Shown piece after piece: positions 19,901-27,072 of a stretch of 64,000 bases of DNA. Position 1 is the first letter of the stretch; each line of letters begins with the position of its first letter. Both the position numbers and the translations under genes were made by a program. The notes under the pieces are model-generated. The model saw only the letters and a list, made by a program, of their open reading frames with translations, ran no database searches and was not told the origin of the DNA. Source of the DNA: Arenimonas sp. (lineage in GTDB: Bacteria > Pseudomonadota > Gammaproteobacteria > Xanthomonadales > Xanthomonadaceae); the NCBI GenBank assembly GCA_026398695.1, contig JAPLSJ010000131.1:1-64000 (forward strand), read 5' to 3'.

Positions 19901-20395
19901 CGCGAGGCCGCCGGTGGACGACAGCGTCTGGCTGAAGGGCGTGCCGGCGGTCAGCGTCGGCAGCGAGGCCGGCGACACGACGATGGCCGACGTCGGTGCG
20001 CTGATGGTGACGTTGACAGTGATGAAGTCACTGTTGTCGTCCAACACCACGAACTGGTCGGTACCGCCGCCTGCGGGCGTGCTGTTGTTGTGGTTGTAGT
20101 TGTAGGTGTCGATGGGCGCCGGGTCGCCCGGGGAAACGGTGCCGTGCACCGGATTGGTGGACACGACGCCCAGGCCGAAGAAGTGGCAGGTCGTCAGGTT
20201 CACGTTCACCGTGCCGCCGAAGGGGACGGTGACGTTGCGCGTGGCGCAGCCGGGGTAGGTCGACGGAAGGCCGACCGCCGAGGCCATCGAGGCCCAGAAC
20301 AGTCCCATCAGCAGCGTCAGCCACGTCAGCGCCTGCAGGCGGTGGGCGGGGCGGTGGGCGAACGTGCCCGTTGAACCATTCGGTGTCTGACGCAT
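13985..20395 (-). CDS. 2136-aa surface protein: Cys-containing N-terminal domain, He_PIG/Ig-like repeats, Calx-beta repeats, C-terminal autotransporter beta-barrel
   Basis: Signal sequence; STYPGCATR...TTCHFFGLG; repeated Y(S/T)QT(L/F)...GGVAPYSYAVTAGTLP; repeated ILNDD Calx-beta ends; beta-barrel ending in NVQKQF. Confidence 0.88.
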   Translation of the reverse strand: MRQTPNGSTGTFAHRPAHRLQALTWLTLLMGLFWASMASAVGLPSTYPGCATRNVTVPFGGTVNVNLTTCHFFGLGVVSTNPVHGTVSPGDPAPIDTYNYNHNNSTPAGGGTDQFVVLDDNSDFITVNVTISAPTSAIVVSPASLPTLTAGTPFSQTLSSTGGLAPYTYTLVGGTLPVGTSLTAGGVVSGTPTQRGGYAFTVRSTDSTTPTAQFADKAYGGTVQSPTLTLVPATATAIQNVPFSQALSTTGGVAPHSYLLETGTFPAGISVSSAGVVSGTTAAAPGNYPVTLRVTDASTGPGSYFELETFTLTVSPPPTVTIAVAPASVSEDGATNFTYTVTRSLNLASPTTVNITTAGTATSGTDYAGGVATVVIPAGATTATITIDPAVDGTVEADETVALTVAAGTGYTVGAPATATGTILNDDVPSATISVSPANVAEDGAPNLVYTVTLNQASFSALSLNYTIGGTATNGTDYATITSPLVIPAGNTTGTITVNPTADATIESNETVTLTLNAGTGYTVGVPNSATGTILNDDLPNLVINDVTANEGNAGITNFTFTVSLSAPAGPGGVTFDIGTANGSATAGVDYVASSLTSQTIPAGSSTYTFTVLVNGDTLNETSETFFVNITNVVNAVVVDGQGVGTIVNDDPLPSLSINDVTLIEGNAGTVNAVFTVTLSAASGQTVQVNFATADGTATQPADYTNTSGTLTFTPGQTTRTITVPVIGEIVPEANETFFVNLSGAVNATISDNQGLGTISNDDVPVTVNPATVPNGAVAAAYSQTLTASGGVAPYSFAVTAGALPAGTTLSPSGILSGTPTAGGTFNFTATATDSSAFPGPFAGSRAYTVTIAPPTITLPATPLAGGTLGAAYSASITPASGGTSPYSYAVTAGALPGSLTLNAATGAITGTPSALGTFNFSITATDSSTGTGPYTATQSYSIVVIDLPPVANNSSLTVAYNAAATNAPLNISGGTAVSVAIVTPASNGTAIATGTSITYQPNVGYAGPDSFTYTATNSGGTSAPATVSVTVNDPVITITPSGGFAATVAAPYTQTFTFNGGAQPWSGFQVTNLPAGLSITGTTANTVTISGTPTQAGSFNLNVSATDSSTGNGPYTVGQAFTLTVAAPTLTMTPAAASFLAPYATPFSQAFTASGGTGPYTYALTGALPAGMTFSGNTLSGSPTAPGNYPITVTATDTGSTGTGAPFTVAVNYTLNVPAPTIVVNPATLPNPVAASAYSQTLTATGGVAPYGFAVTAGTLPSGITLASGGALSGTSNEVGTFNFTVTASDANGQTGSRAYTVTLAAPTLTLTPAAGTLNAPYGVAYSQAFTAGGGSGSFSYVATGALPAGVTFSGNTLSGTPTVPGSYPITVTATDTVLTGAGAPFSIARNYTISVPAPTIVVNPATLANGTAAQAYSATLSATGGVGPYGFTVTVGALPAGMTLSSGGALSGTPTSSGTFNFTVTATDANGQTGTRAYTLVIAVPVLTLTPATLPSGIVGVTYSQTFSTTGGVAPYSYAVTAGTLPGGLNLSATGTISGTPTAAGTSNFTVTATDSTGGTAATVAQAYSVEIVFAPPVANNDTATVLAGQAITIAVTGNDVSAAPITSIAIATPPSQGTAVVSGLSIIYTAPTTASPTVTFTYIASGPGGSSAPATVTVTVNPLPVATNLTATTTPATPVQVTLNSGAAGGPFTGAAVVSLSPAGSGTTAIAASGGNYVLTFTPNSAFSGVSVVTYTLSNAFTTSTPATVTITVQPRPDPSQDAEVRGLVDAQVESTKRFATTQINNFQQRLERLHNGGEGGFDNGLSFAIDRPCIEPLVGYGADPCKPDANGFRGGNGLANGANANGAASGSGGGDGGPVGTWLGGMIRSGSQDGRNGGADIDFETDGLSTGIDYRVNEEFVIGGGFGYGTDENAIGNDGSRLDGDARTVAIYASYHPGRWFMDTLLGYQSLDYDLRRYVTANGGLVNGQRDGSQKFASVSVGADIVRENMLFTPYARLDVAQARLDAYTETGDPIYALSFDEMDVDTTTGNLGMRVDWQFEQTWGRFTPQVRLEYQHDFSGSSDALIRYADLVGGPVYGLSSTGFDNNRFMVGLGALFDLKSGWGWRLEYRGQVGSSGESDNGVSVNVQKQF
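15690..18080 (-). repeat. Tandem Ig-like (He_PIG) repeat array within the autotransporter gene
   Basis: Repeated PA(S)LP.G.....YSQTL.A.GGVAPY.(F/Y)AVTAG.LP.G..L...G..SGTP...G.FNFTVTATD units. Confidence 0.75.
18080..19440 (-). repeat. Tandem Calx-beta repeats within the autotransporter gene
   Basis: Repeated SV.E....NF.YTVT....GTATSGTDY....IPAG.TT.TITV.....VEA.ETV.LT......GTILNDD units. Confidence 0.75.
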
Positions 20396-20650
20396 TGCTA
20401 ACTCCCCTGTGTATTCCCTGGAATGCCGGTGACGTCGTCACGGCCAGCCTGGAGACCAACGCGGACCCCCCCGGCGTCCGGCCACATTAATATCCTGCCC
20501 GTCCCGGCGCCAGCCTCTCCTGAGCGAAAGTTGCCGGGGCGGGCTTGTATTGCCCCCGGGGTCGCGTCAAAGTGACCGCTGGGGATGGAATGCAGGCGCC
20601 AGCGTCACCGGCAGCCTGCCAACCAGCGCATAGCCACGGGGGAAGGGAAC

Positions 20651-21181
20651 ATGAGCGAGTTCTTCATCGGCCAGGTCATGATGGCCGGCTTCAATTTCGC
20701 GCCGAGATTCTGGGCGCTGTGCAACGGCCAACTGCTGCCGATCAACCAGAACCAGGCCCTGTTCTCGCTGATGGGCACCCAGTACGGCGGCAACGGCACC
20801 ACCAACTTCGCGCTGCCCGACCTGCGCAGCCGCACGCCGATCGGCTATGCGTCCTCGGTGGATCCGTCCTGGCAGCCGCCCGCGGTGCAGATCGGCCAGT
20901 CGGCCGGCGTCGAGAACGTCACCCTGCTGTCGACCAACCTGCCGGCCCACACGCACACGCTCAACGTCACCACCGCCGCCGGCACCACCCGCAATCCCAA
21001 CAATGCGGTGTACGCCAGCACCAGCGTGCTGCTGCATGGTCCGTCCACGGGACCGCTGGTGCCGCAGAACCCGTCGACCATCGCCCCGACGGGCGGCAAC
21101 CAGCCGCACCCGAACCTGCAGCCCTACAGCGTGCTGAATTTCTGCGTCGCACTGAGCGGTATCTTCCCGTCGCGCAACTGA
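20651..21181 (+). CDS. Tail-collar / microcystin-dependent-protein-like protein 1
   Basis: FWALCNGQLLPINQNQALFSLMGTQYGGNGTTNFALPDLRSRTPIG...LPAHTHTLN. Confidence 0.85.
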   Translation: MSEFFIGQVMMAGFNFAPRFWALCNGQLLPINQNQALFSLMGTQYGGNGTTNFALPDLRSRTPIGYASSVDPSWQPPAVQIGQSAGVENVTLLSTNLPAHTHTLNVTTAAGTTRNPNNAVYASTSVLLHGPSTGPLVPQNPSTIAPTGGNQPHPNLQPYSVLNFCVALSGIFPSRN

Positions 21182-21250
21182 GCCTGACCACCGGGTCCGC
21201 GGCGCGAAGACCGCGCGCGACCGACCGAAGCACCACTGGAGCCCAGCCCC

Positions 21251-21787
21251 ATGAGTACCCCTTACATCGGTGAAATCCGCATGTTCGCCTTCGGCACCCG
21301 CGGTGCGCCGAACGGCTGGCAGGCCTGCGACGGCAGCCTGCTGCCCATTTCAGAGTATGACGCGCTGTTCGCGCTGATCGGCACCATCTACGGCGGCGAC
21401 GGCCAGACCACCTTCGCCGTGCCCGACCTGCGCGGGCGCCTGCCGATCCACCAGGGCCAGGGCCCGGGCCTGAGCAACTACGTCATTGGCCAAAGGGCTG
21501 GCACCGAGACGGCCACCGTGCTGCCCACGCAGATGCCTGCCCACACCCACATCGTGTCGGCCACCAGTGCCGCCGCCACTACGGGCGGCCCGGGAACCAG
21601 CGTGCTGCCGGGGGCGGTGTCGGACCAGACGATGTACCTCACCACGACCGCAGGCGCCCTTCCGTTCACCCAGGCGGCCCAGAGCGTTTCCCTGGCCGGC
21701 GGCTCGCAGCCGCACGAGAACAGCATGCCGACGGTGGTGGTGCAGTACTGCATCGCCACCCAGGGCATCTTCCCCTCGCAGGCCTGA
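21251..21787 (+). CDS. Tail-collar / microcystin-dependent-protein-like protein 2
   Basis: YIGEIRMFAFGTRGAPNGWQACDGSLLPISEYDALFALIGTIYGGDGQTTFAVPDLRGRLP...MPAHTH. Confidence 0.85.
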   Translation: MSTPYIGEIRMFAFGTRGAPNGWQACDGSLLPISEYDALFALIGTIYGGDGQTTFAVPDLRGRLPIHQGQGPGLSNYVIGQRAGTETATVLPTQMPAHTHIVSATSAAATTGGPGTSVLPGAVSDQTMYLTTTAGALPFTQAAQSVSLAGGSQPHENSMPTVVVQYCIATQGIFPSQA

Positions 21788-21862
21788 CCCCGTGCCCACC
21801 CTTCGCTTCCCGTTGGCCCAGGCAGCAACTTCGCCGCGCCCGCAATTCTGGAGAGCTACGCC

Positions 21863-22405
21863 ATGACCCAGCCCTATATCGGCGAAATCCAGCTGTTTGC
21901 ATTCAACTTCAATCCGCGCGGGTGGGCGTTCTGCAACGGCGCCACGCTGCCGATTTCGCAGAACACCGCGCTGTTCTCGCTGATCGGAACGATTTACGGC
22001 GGCAACGGCCAGACCACGTTCCAGCTGCCCAATTTCGCCGGGCGCGCGGGCTGCCAGCAGGGCAATGGTCCCGGGCTCTCCCCACGAACCCTCGGCCAGG
22101 CGTTCGGCGTCAACACGGTCACCCTGACCAGCAACCAGATTCCGCAGCACACCCACGGCATGACGCTGTACGCGCAGAACGACATCACCCTGCGCTCGGG
22201 AACGCCGCAGTCCAACGGCGGCATCTCGGTGTCTTCCAACGCGGCGGCCACGTCATTCCTGCCCTCGGGTGCGCCCAACACCACCTTCGCGCCGAACATG
22301 CTCCAGCCCAGCGCGGGCGGCGGGCAGCCGCACCAGAACCAGCAGCCCTATCTGGGCATCAACTTCTGCGTCGCACTGCAGGGCATCTATCCCTCGTTCC
22401 CCTGA
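21863..22405 (+). CDS. Tail-collar / microcystin-dependent-protein-like protein 3
   Basis: YIGEIQLFAFNFNPRGWAFCNGATLPISQNTALFSLIGTIYGGNGQTTFQLPNFAGR...IPQHTHG. Confidence 0.85.
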   Translation: MTQPYIGEIQLFAFNFNPRGWAFCNGATLPISQNTALFSLIGTIYGGNGQTTFQLPNFAGRAGCQQGNGPGLSPRTLGQAFGVNTVTLTSNQIPQHTHGMTLYAQNDITLRSGTPQSNGGISVSSNAAATSFLPSGAPNTTFAPNMLQPSAGGGQPHQNQQPYLGINFCVALQGIYPSFP

Positions 22406-22409
22406 GCCC

Positions 22410-22952
22410 ATGGCCGGGCTTGCGCCGTTCCCGGCGCCCACCGGCCCTGGCCTGGACACGCCTGCTGCGCTGGTGGCCCTGGGCTACCGGCTGCGGCAGG
22501 CCACCCAGGCCGACCTGCCGGCACTCCAGCGTGTCTACGACGACACCCGCCGCGACGAAATGGCCGGCGTGCCCTGGCCGCCCGAAGCCAAGCGCGGCTT
22601 CCTGGCCCAGCAGTTCGCGCTGCAGCACCAGCACTACGTTTTCCACTATCCCCAGGCCGACTTCCTTGTGATCGAGCACCAGGGCGTGGTGCAGGGCCGC
22701 TACTACCTGCATCGGGCCGCGCCCGAGCACCTGGTGGTGGACATCAGCCTGGTGGCCGCGCATCGCGGCCAGGGCGTGGGCCGCGCGCTGATCGAAGAAT
22801 CGCAGGCACAGGCGCGCTCGCTGGGACGGGGCATGACGCTGCACGTGCTGAGGACGAACCTGCGCGCCAGCAAGCTTTACGAAGCCCTGGGGTTCACCGC
22901 CTGCGAGGGCGGCACCGACACCCACCAGCGCATGCGCTGGCCGGCTAGTTGA
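22410..22952 (+). CDS. GNAT family N-acetyltransferase
   Basis: VDISLVAAHRGQGVGRALIEESQAQARSLG...LHVLRTNLRASKLYEALGFT. Confidence 0.85.
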   Translation: MAGLAPFPAPTGPGLDTPAALVALGYRLRQATQADLPALQRVYDDTRRDEMAGVPWPPEAKRGFLAQQFALQHQHYVFHYPQADFLVIEHQGVVQGRYYLHRAAPEHLVVDISLVAAHRGQGVGRALIEESQAQARSLGRGMTLHVLRTNLRASKLYEALGFTACEGGTDTHQRMRWPAS

Positions 22953-23235
22953 AGACCGCCTGGTAGAGGAAGCCCTCGCGCTCGCGCGCGATCGGCACCA
23001 GGAAAATGCCGACATTGCCCACCCGCGGATGCCGCATCTGGTAGATCTGCTGGGGGAACAGCAGCGCCGCGCCGTTGCGGAACAGCAGCGAGAACGGCAC
23101 CCGCGCCGCGCCGGGCGCGGCGCCCTGCAGCGGCCTGGCTTCCACCAGCACGAATTCGATGTCGCCGTCGTTGAGCGCGGCGTGGAAGGTCTCGTTCACG
23201 CATCCGGTGAAGTGGTCGAGCGTCAACAGTTCCAT
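22945..23235 (-). CDS. Small DUF6916-like protein
   Basis: MELLTLDHFTGCVNETFHAAL...FSLLFRNGAALLFPQQIYQMRHPRVGNVGIFLVPI. Confidence 0.65.
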   Translation of the reverse strand: MELLTLDHFTGCVNETFHAALNDGDIEFVLVEARPLQGAAPGAARVPFSLLFRNGAALLFPQQIYQMRHPRVGNVGIFLVPIAREREGFLYQAVFN

Positions 23236-23238
23236 GGT

Positions 23239-24063
23239 TCAACTCCCCGGGGCAGCCGTCAGTTTATTCAATTGCACGGCACGGGTGGTGGCCTCCACCA
23301 GCGCCATCTCCGGCGCCGTCAGGGAGGCGGGCGGGATGTAGTCGTTGTGCCCATGGCGCGTGTCCAGGCCCTGGGTGAGGTTGTTGATGCGCTGGTCGAG
23401 CACGCGCGCGTCGATGCCGGACACGCCCAGGAAGTCCTGCAGCCGTGCCAGCTCCGCGGCGGGCTCGGCCAGCAGCGCCTCGAACGACAGCACCAGCACC
23501 GGATGCTCCTGCTGCCAATGCTGCATGAAGGCCACGCCCTGCGCCCACTGGGCGCACAGCGCCTGCAGGTCGTGCACGTCGGCGATGGCGCCCCAGGCCT
23601 TGGCCGAGCGCGCCGTGTCGGCCAGGTCGCGCACCAGGAACACCACGCGCGTACCGGGCAGGTGCTCGAACAGCTGGGGCGTGAGGTGCGGCGGCCAGCC
23701 GGGGTATTTGAATCCCCAGACCGGGCGGCCTGCCTGTTCGGCGCGCTGCCGGCAGTAATCGAGCCCGGCGAAGGCGCCGCGATGCAGCGCGTCCAGATAC
23801 CCGTCGACATCCGGCATCAGGTCCAGGATCCAGTCACCGCTGTCGCCCGCCAGCACCCGCTCCAGGCTGGCGGCGAACCGCTGCCGTGAGTGCGCGTACA
23901 CCAGCCTGCGCGAAGAGAAGATCTGCAGCTGCAGGTCGAGGTCCTTGCCGATTTCCTCGCCGTACACCAGCGCGTCGGGCGACGAACACAGCAGGCGCTG
24001 CAGCAGCGTCGTACCCGACCGCACGGTCGGGGACGTCACCAGCACCGGCGACAGCCCGCGCAC
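23239..24063 (-). CDS. Sulfotransferase family protein
   Basis: PTVRSGTTLLQRLL 5'-PAPS loop; VVFLVRDLADTARSAKAW 3'-phosphate-binding region. Confidence 0.8.
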   Translation of the reverse strand: MRGLSPVLVTSPTVRSGTTLLQRLLCSSPDALVYGEEIGKDLDLQLQIFSSRRLVYAHSRQRFAASLERVLAGDSGDWILDLMPDVDGYLDALHRGAFAGLDYCRQRAEQAGRPVWGFKYPGWPPHLTPQLFEHLPGTRVVFLVRDLADTARSAKAWGAIADVHDLQALCAQWAQGVAFMQHWQQEHPVLVLSFEALLAEPAAELARLQDFLGVSGIDARVLDQRINNLTQGLDTRHGHNDYIPPASLTAPEMALVEATTRAVQLNKLTAAPGS

Positions 24064-24090
24064 CGTCGTGTGGCGCGCGGGAGCGGGGCG

Positions 24091-25722
24091 TCAGGCCTCG
24101 GCCAGGGCCATCACTTCGCCGGCAGCGCGCAGGCCCGACAGGGCCGCACCTTCCATGAAGCCCTGCCACTCGTAGAAGCTGCTGGTGTGCTCGCCGGCGA
24201 ACATCAGGTTGCCCACCGCCTTGCCCTCGTTGTGGGCATTGGTGGTGAAGTAGCCGGGGCGGTTGCAGCTGTGCGAGCCCTTGCTGAGCGGATTGTTGGT
24301 CCAGTTCTCGACGTGGGCCAGGAGCGTGCCGGCGCCGTCGCGGGCCGCGGAGGCATTGGCGCCCGGCAGCACCTGGTCGAGGTTGCCCAGGAACGCACTG
24401 GCGTCGGCCTGCAGGGTGCTGGCGTTCATGGCGCGCGCCTGCGCACCGCCGAAGTGGCCCGCCAGCACGGCGCGGGTGAGGCCCGAGTTGCCGGGGTTGG
24501 CTTCCCACGTGGACTGCAGGGCCGTGCGGTCGCTGAAGCCGGTGCCGCTGGCGCCGTGGCGGGTCTTCCAGTAGGCCTGGTTGAAGCCGACCAGCAGCTT
24601 GCTGTGGTCGCCCATGTCGGTGGTCTTGATGGCCAGGCGCTTCCAGGCCGGGAGATCCAGGCTGGAGTGCAGCTCGATGTCGCGCAGCACGCTGAAGGGC
24701 AGGGTCATCACCACGGCCGGGTGGTCGGTTTCGACCGTGCGGCCCTCGGCGTCGAACACCAGCCGCAGCTTGCCGCTGCCCAGCTTGCGCACCGAGACCA
24801 GCCTGTGGCCCAGCGCAACCGGCGCCGGCAGGCGTTCGGCCAGCCCGGTGGCGATGGCGTCGTTGCCGCTTGCCACGCGCAGGCGCTGCGAGCCGCCGAC
24901 GCCCAAGGGCGCCTGCTTGCTGCGGTTGTCGCCATAGACGAAGCGCAGGAAGCTGATCGAGCTCAGCTCGTCGATGCTGGCGCCGTATTCGGCCAGGTAG
25001 GCGCTGCCGATGACGTTGCGCAGCAGCGAACCCGCGCCGTGCAGCGTCAGGTATTCGTCCAGGCTCATGTAGTCGAACACCGCGTCGCTTTCGGAGAAGC
25101 GATCGGCGGTGGGGTGGCTCAACGCGCCCAGGTCTTCCTGGATGGACGACGCGAAGGCGCGGTATTCCTCGACCACCTGGGCCTCGGAATACTTGTGGCC
25201 ACCGAAGTAGTAGTAGGCCGAGCCCGAGAAGGTGCTGTAGTCCTCGAGCGGCAGGCCCAGGTCGCGGGCGTAGCCAATCATGGTGTGGTGCGAGGCGCTG
25301 ATGAACTCGGCGCCGCGCTCGGCCACCTGGCCCGGGAAGAAGCCCCGCAGGCTGGCCACGCGGCCACCGACGCGGTCGGCGGCCTCGTAGACGCGTGAAT
25401 AAATGCCCAGGCGCGCCAGCTCCGTGGCGCAGGCCAGGCCGGCCATGCCGGCGCCGACGATGGCGACGTTGCCCGACAGCCTGGGGCGGATCGGCGTCAG
25501 GCGCGAGCCGGCGACGGCCGCCAGTGCGGCGGGTGCCATCGACCACGCCGCGGCGGTGGTGGTGGCGGCCAGTACGCCCTTGCCGAAATCACGCCGGCCC
25601 GGGTTGTGCGCTTCGCTCTGGCCAATGGCCTCTTGCGGGTTTTCGCCGGTGCGCTCGCAGCGCTCCGACAGGCGTGCCATGCGAAGCAATCTCGCCATCG
25701 TGTCACTGCGGCTCATAAACAC
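24091..25722 (-). CDS. Flavin monoamine oxidase family FAD-dependent oxidoreductase with Tat signal
   Basis: GRRDFGKGVLAATTTAAAW twin-Arg; VAIVGAGMAGLACATELARLG; EAADRVGGRV; C-terminal MFAGEHTSSFYEWQGFMEGAALSG. Confidence 0.88.
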   Translation of the reverse strand: MFMSRSDTMARLLRMARLSERCERTGENPQEAIGQSEAHNPGRRDFGKGVLAATTTAAAWSMAPAALAAVAGSRLTPIRPRLSGNVAIVGAGMAGLACATELARLGIYSRVYEAADRVGGRVASLRGFFPGQVAERGAEFISASHHTMIGYARDLGLPLEDYSTFSGSAYYYFGGHKYSEAQVVEEYRAFASSIQEDLGALSHPTADRFSESDAVFDYMSLDEYLTLHGAGSLLRNVIGSAYLAEYGASIDELSSISFLRFVYGDNRSKQAPLGVGGSQRLRVASGNDAIATGLAERLPAPVALGHRLVSVRKLGSGKLRLVFDAEGRTVETDHPAVVMTLPFSVLRDIELHSSLDLPAWKRLAIKTTDMGDHSKLLVGFNQAYWKTRHGASGTGFSDRTALQSTWEANPGNSGLTRAVLAGHFGGAQARAMNASTLQADASAFLGNLDQVLPGANASAARDGAGTLLAHVENWTNNPLSKGSHSCNRPGYFTTNAHNEGKAVGNLMFAGEHTSSFYEWQGFMEGAALSGLRAAGEVMALAEA

Positions 25723-25863
25723 CCACCCCCCTGAGTAGTATCGTTAGATATAGCGCGATAGCGGCGCTGCTTCAAGTCAGTAACGCTGCCCCCCATGGGC
25801 TTTTTCGGCACGGGAACCACGCCGTGGCCCCCGCCCCTGCGCGCGCCGGCGCCGGGCGCCGGG

Positions 25864-27072
25864 TCACGGCAGGTCATCGTTGACCAATGTGGCGCTGGCG
25901 GAGCCCCCCGCCGTGTAGCCCACGCCGGGCAGCACGGCCAGGACCACCGTCTCGTCCAGCTCGGCCACCGTGTCGGGCTTGGCGCGGATGCGGAGGGTGG
26001 CCGAGGTCGCGCCCGCGGGGATGGCCACCGTGGTGCGCGCCACCGTCCGTGCGCTGCCCTGCCAGGCCAGGTTCACCAGCGTGCCGGTGCCCAGCTTCGC
26101 GCTGCGGGTCACGGTGAAGACCAGGACGGTGCGGTCGTCCTCGGCCACGGCGGCCGGGCTCACCGAGGCCGACACCGTCGGCACCGCGCCGGCGTTGACG
26201 ATGGCGGTGAACGTCCTGAGCTGGAAGTGCGTCCCGATGCCCGCGCTGCTGTCGGTGATCCGCAGCCTGACGGGATACTCGCCGGGCGAGGCCTGCGTGG
26301 TGCCGCTGAGCACGCCGTTGCCGGACAGCACGATGCCGGGCGGCAGGGCCGCGCCGGCCTCGAGCTGGAAGCGATAAGGCGCGACGCCGCCGGCGACTGC
26401 CAGGGCCTGCGAAAACGCCACGCCCTGCCGGATGTTGGCGCTGGCGGGGTCGATCGCCAGGGACGAGGGCGCCACGGTGCCGCCATACGCCTTGTCGGCG
26501 GAGGCTCCCGCGGCGTCCTTGGCGCGCACGACGAAATTGTACGGCCCGCGCTGGGTGGGCGTGCCCGACAGCAGGCCGGTCCGATCCAGGGCCAGCCCGG
26601 GCGGCAGCGCGCCGGACGCCAGCACGAAGGTATACGGCGCCCGGCCGCCGCTGGCCGACAGCGGCTGCTGGAACGCCGTGCCCGCACGCATCGCCGGCAG
26701 CGCGGCGGGCGCAGCGACGATGGACGAAGCGCCGCCCTGGAGGGTCACGCGCACGGTGATGAAGTCGCTGTTGTCGTCCAGCACCACGAAGGTGTCCGTG
26801 GCGCCGGCCGCCACTTCGCCGCCGCCGTGGCTGTACACGTAGCTGTCTACCGGCTCGCTGTCACCGGGGGTGGCCGTGCCGTGCACCGGTGCCCGCGCCA
26901 CGAGGCCCAGGCCGAAGGAATGGCACTCGCCCATGTTCACTTTCACGCTGCCACCCTTGGCCACGGTCACGCTGCGCGTGGCGCAGCCCGGGTAGGTCGA
27001 GGGCTGGCCCACGGCCAGCGCGGCCGGAGACCACAGGCCGGCCAACAGCAGCAACGACGCCCGGCCGATCAT
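25864..27072 (-). CDS. Short secreted paralogue of the autotransporter N-terminus (402 aa, no beta-barrel)
   Basis: AVGQPSTYPGCATRSVTVAKGGSVKVNMGECHSFGLG... collinear with the N-terminus of 13985-20395; ends at VNDDLP*. Confidence 0.82.
   Translation of the reverse strand: MIGRASLLLLAGLWSPAALAVGQPSTYPGCATRSVTVAKGGSVKVNMGECHSFGLGLVARAPVHGTATPGDSEPVDSYVYSHGGGEVAAGATDTFVVLDDNSDFITVRVTLQGGASSIVAAPAALPAMRAGTAFQQPLSASGGRAPYTFVLASGALPPGLALDRTGLLSGTPTQRGPYNFVVRAKDAAGASADKAYGGTVAPSSLAIDPASANIRQGVAFSQALAVAGGVAPYRFQLEAGAALPPGIVLSGNGVLSGTTQASPGEYPVRLRITDSSAGIGTHFQLRTFTAIVNAGAVPTVSASVSPAAVAEDDRTVLVFTVTRSAKLGTGTLVNLAWQGSARTVARTTVAIPAGATSATLRIRAKPDTVAELDETVVLAVLPGVGYTAGGSASATLVNDDLP

Noticed and set aside
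13973-20374. 2133-aa open frame antisense to the whole autotransporter gene
   Set aside because: High GC and strong codon bias deplete stops on the opposite strand; translation is low-complexity (GG/RR/VA-rich) while the sense frame has clear domains and a signal peptide
20651-22405. Tail-collar genes considered as prophage remnant
   Set aside because: No capsid, portal, terminase, lysis or integrase genes nearby; flanked by autotransporter and enzyme genes
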